From an uncultured Nocardioidaceae bacterium (GTDB taxonomy: Bacteria > Actinomycetota > Actinomycetes > Propionibacteriales > Nocardioidaceae): a stretch of DNA of 34,995 bases. The stretch spans positions 1-34,995 of the forward strand of contig CADCUK010000075.1 of NCBI GenBank assembly GCA_902805865.1, in the 5' to 3' direction. A program made the position numbers and the translations under genes. Under the pieces are notes generated by a model that saw nothing but the letters and a program-made list of their open reading frames with translations, made no database searches and was not told the origin of the DNA. Positions 33,008 to 34,995 of this stretch are shown in pieces. Positions within the stretch are counted from its first letter, which is position 1. Each line of letters opens with the position of its first letter.

Positions 33008-33802
33008 CTAGGCGCCGTTGCGCGCGATGAAGTCGAGGATCCCGTCGGCCAGCTCGGGCCGGCACACGACGAGGTCGGGCAGCAGCACGTCGTCCTGGTT
33101 GTAGCGCAGCTGTGACCCGTCGATGCGGCTGGTGTGCAGCCCGGCGGAGCGCGCGACCACCACGGGGGCGGCCGAGTCCCACTCGTACTGCCCGCCGGCG
33201 TGCACGTAGGCGTCGGTGACGTCGCGCACGACGCTGATCACCTTCGCCCCGGCACTGCCCATGGGAACGAGCTCTGCGTCCAGCTCCGCGGCGAGCGCCT
33301 CGACGAAGGACGGCGGCCGGGTTCGGCTCACCGCGATGCGGGGGCGACCGTCGCGCGGTTCGGGGACCGCCGGCGGCTCGGCGGTGCTGAACGTCGTCCG
33401 GAGACCCGGCTGCGCGACGGCGCCCGCGACCAGGTCCCCGTCCTCCCACAGCGCCACGTGGACGGCCCAGTCGTCGCGGGGCGGCTCGGAGAACTCCCTC
33501 GTGCCGTCGAGCGGGTCCACGATCCACACCCTGCTGCTGTTGAGCCGGCGCTTGTCGTCCCGGCCCTCCTCGCTCAGCACGGCGTCCTCCGGGCGGGTGC
33601 TGCCGAGCAGCTCCATCAGCAGCTCGTGGGCAGCCCGGTCGCCGGCGTCCTTGAGCTCGCGACCGACCGCCCCCTGCTCCCGCACCTGGAGGAGCAGCTC
33701 ACCAGCGGCGGTCGCCAACCACGCCGCGAGGCGGTGGTCGTCGCCCACCACGTCGCTCGGGGGCTGCGGCGGCGTCGAGTCGGCGGAGGAGTCAGCAGGC
33801 AT
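33008..33802 (-). CDS. cysQ: 3'(2'),5'-bisphosphate nucleotidase, CysQ/inositol-phosphatase family
   Basis: Removes the 3'-phosphate of PAP (adenosine 3',5'-bisphosphate), the by-product of PAPS-using enzymes; some relatives act on inositol phosphates. The 264-aa product has the three metal-binding elements LSEEG (about residue 76), WIVDPLDGTREF and QYEWDSAAPVVVARSAG. The N-terminus has an ADSSADSTPPQPPSD linker before the domain. It is Mg-dependent by family. The start at 33802 is uncertain by a few codons. It is a single minus-strand gene, convergent with the 31757 gene and divergent from the 34008 gene. The sulfotransferase-like gene at 16476-17621 would produce PAP, so a functional link is plausible but unproven. 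Confidence 0.88.
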   Translation of the reverse strand: MPADSSADSTPPQPPSDVVGDDHRLAAWLATAAGELLLQVREQGAVGRELKDAGDRAAHELLMELLGSTRPEDAVLSEEGRDDKRRLNSSRVWIVDPLDGTREFSEPPRDDWAVHVALWEDGDLVAGAVAQPGLRTTFSTAEPPAVPEPRDGRPRIAVSRTRPPSFVEALAAELDAELVPMGSAGAKVISVVRDVTDAYVHAGGQYEWDSAAPVVVARSAGLHTSRIDGSQLRYNQDDVLLPDLVVCRPELADGILDFIARNGA

Positions 33803-33880
33803 GCCGGTCAGCCTCTCACGAGCACCTGACGACCCAGGAGCCTGTCCCGGCGCCGCAACGCGGGACGATGGCCTGTCCGA

Positions 33881-33922
33881 TTAAGGTATTTAGTCCCGAA
33901 TAGGAGATTTGCGACTTATGGT
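33881..33922 (+). promoter_or_regulatory. AT-rich stretch, probable promoter area of the 34008 gene
   Basis: An unusually AT-rich run (TTAAGGTATTTAG, GAATAGGAGATTTG, CTTATGGT) in otherwise GC-rich DNA. TAAGGT and TATGGT both fit TANNNT. Imperfect direct copies CCGATTAAGG and CCGAATAGG lie in it. A start site cannot be fixed. Confidence 0.4.
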
Positions 33923-34007
33923 GGTGCGGACGGCGGCCAACCAGCCCCGTCAGCGGCTCGCGTGGGAGTGCGGGTCGCCCTTCGTGCCGAGCTGTTTGGG
34001 AGCAGTC

Positions 34008-34995
34008 GTGAACCGGTTCTGCGGCATCATCCTGGCCATCGCCCTCATGGGGCTCGCGGTGCCCGTCGCCGCGGCCGCGAGCATGGCACCGGAAGCAACC
34101 TCGGCCGGAGCAACTTCGGCCGGAGCGACCTCGGTCGACGTGCCCCGCCTGGACCCTGCCGACTACAGGCTCGACCGCCGGCTCCTCGGCAGGAACATCC
34201 GGGAGTCCAGCGGACTCGCTCGCACCACCTACCGCCGACCGGTGCTGTGGACGCACAACGACAGCAGCGACAGCGCCCGGATCTTCGCGGTGGGCCGGCA
34301 CGGCCACACGCGTTCGATCATCCGTCTCCGAGGCGCCCGGAACCACGACTTCGAGGACATCGCGACCGGTCGCAGGCACAGCCTGTGGGTGGGTGACATC
34401 GGGAACAACCAGCTGACGCGGCCGCGCATCCACGTGTACCGGGTGCGCGAGCCCCGCCGGTTGGTGAGCCGGCCGGTGCCCGCGACCCGGTACGCGTTCG
34501 CCTTCGAGGACGGCCCTCGCGACGCCGAGGCGCTCATGGTCCACCCCAGGACGGGACGCCTGTACATCGTCAGCAAGATGCAGTCCGGAGCGGCCATCTA
34601 CGCGGCCCCGGCACGGTTGCGCACCGGACACGTGAACGTCCTGCGCCGGGTCGCCGACGCACCGCCGATGGTGACCAGCGGAAAGTTCAACCCCAACGGC
34701 AACGGCTACTTCCTGACCAACTACGACGAGGTGCTCGGTTACGCCGGCTTCGGTGCTCAGCCGGTCACCCTGGGCAAGCCGCCGCTCAACCTCGGCGAGT
34801 CGCTGGAGGTCACGCGGAGGGGGACGCTCCTCGTCGGCACCGAAGGTGCTCGCAGCCCGGTCTTCTCGATGGACAAGCCGCGCCTGGTGACCGACCCCGG
34901 TCCCGACCCCGAGCCGACACCGACAGAGACCCCGACCGAGACGCCCACCGAGACACCCACCGAGACGCCGACCGAGACACCGACGACGACCCCCA
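34008..34995 (+). CDS. Secreted beta-propeller-like protein with PTET repeats, 3' end beyond window
   Basis: The frame is open to the right edge, so at least 329 residues are encoded. GTG 34008 has GGGAG 5 bases upstream and gives a good signal peptide (MNRFCGIILAIALMGLAVPV, cleavage near AAAAS). An in-frame ATG at 33918 would put 30 residues ahead of it and is less likely. The mature part resembles a propeller: NIRESSGLARTTYRRPVLWT, then HNDSSDSARIFAVGRHG, ARNHDFEDIATG, LWVGDIGNNQLTRPRIHVYR, FEDGPRDAEALMVHPRTG and SGKFNPNGNGYFLTNYDEV. It then enters a Pro-Thr-Glu-Thr repeat that runs to the edge and probably spans the cell wall; an anchor may follow. Function unknown. Confidence 0.85.
   Translation, partial: MNRFCGIILAIALMGLAVPVAAAASMAPEATSAGATSAGATSVDVPRLDPADYRLDRRLLGRNIRESSGLARTTYRRPVLWTHNDSSDSARIFAVGRHGHTRSIIRLRGARNHDFEDIATGRRHSLWVGDIGNNQLTRPRIHVYRVREPRRLVSRPVPATRYAFAFEDGPRDAEALMVHPRTGRLYIVSKMQSGAAIYAAPARLRTGHVNVLRRVADAPPMVTSGKFNPNGNGYFLTNYDEVLGYAGFGAQPVTLGKPPLNLGESLEVTRRGTLLVGTEGARSPVFSMDKPRLVTDPGPDPEPTPTETPTETPTETPTETPTETPTTTP
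34914..34995 (+). repeat. 12-bp tandem repeat coding for PTET
   Basis: Units of the type CCGACCGAGACG, each coding Pro-Thr-Glu-Thr, repeat in frame up to the window edge with mostly synonymous third-position changes. The total number is unknown because the window ends. Such repeats are typical of wall-spanning linkers. Confidence 0.85.

Overview
The window comes from a very GC-rich actinobacterium. Leaderless GTG starts behind TANNNT -10 hexamers, the ribosomal alpha operon, the block mfd-mazG-eno-ftsB-DUF501-ppx, a stand-alone LigD-type polymerase and UdgB all point to Actinomycetota. A Nocardioides-like member of the Nocardioidaceae is my best inference, not proven here. I see no prophage, insertion sequence or CRISPR array, and no gene-free stretch longer than 300 bases.

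Layout. 1-4017 (minus): the N-terminal half of pyruvate phosphate dikinase (cut by the window edge), a YghZ-type aldo/keto reductase, an RsmC-like methyltransferase and truA. 4018-4602 (plus): a YczE-type membrane protein lies between truA and the ribosomal genes. 4782-8899 (minus): infA-rpmJ-rpsM-rpsK-rpsD-rpoA-rplQ. Two copies of a covarying palindromic element sit in its intergenic gaps. 9187-13939: an SGNH hydrolase, a convergent secreted beta-propeller protein, then a four-helix membrane protein with a multicopper oxidase, closed by a strong terminator. 13940-16461 (minus): a Bax-inhibitor-1 protein, a ROK glucokinase, a YchJ protein and an unusual tRNA. 16476-24761 (minus): sulfotransferase-like gene, def, an ACT-domain gene, udgB, ppx, DUF501, ftsB, eno and a secreted M15 peptidase, transcribed from high to low coordinate with several 4-bp overlaps. 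24788-30048 (minus): mazG, a SurA-like lipoprotein and mfd. 30182-32935 (plus): an unrecognised 150-aa protein, a LigD-type polymerase and a secreted repeat protein. 32955-34995: a terminator, cysQ (minus) and a secreted protein truncated by the edge (plus).

Much of the window is conserved housekeeping: translation (alpha operon, def, truA), RNA polymerase, transcription-coupled repair (mfd), nucleotide-pool cleaning (mazG), base excision (udgB), glycolysis (eno, glk) and cell division (ftsB). Three things stand out. The first is a 73-nt class I tRNA with a UAA (Leu UUA) anticodon but no long variable arm, tightly packed between two protein genes. The second is the pair of palindromic elements with compensatory changes inside the ribosomal operon. 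The third is an internally duplicated four-helix protein with paired His/Gln positions, apparently translationally coupled to a multicopper oxidase.
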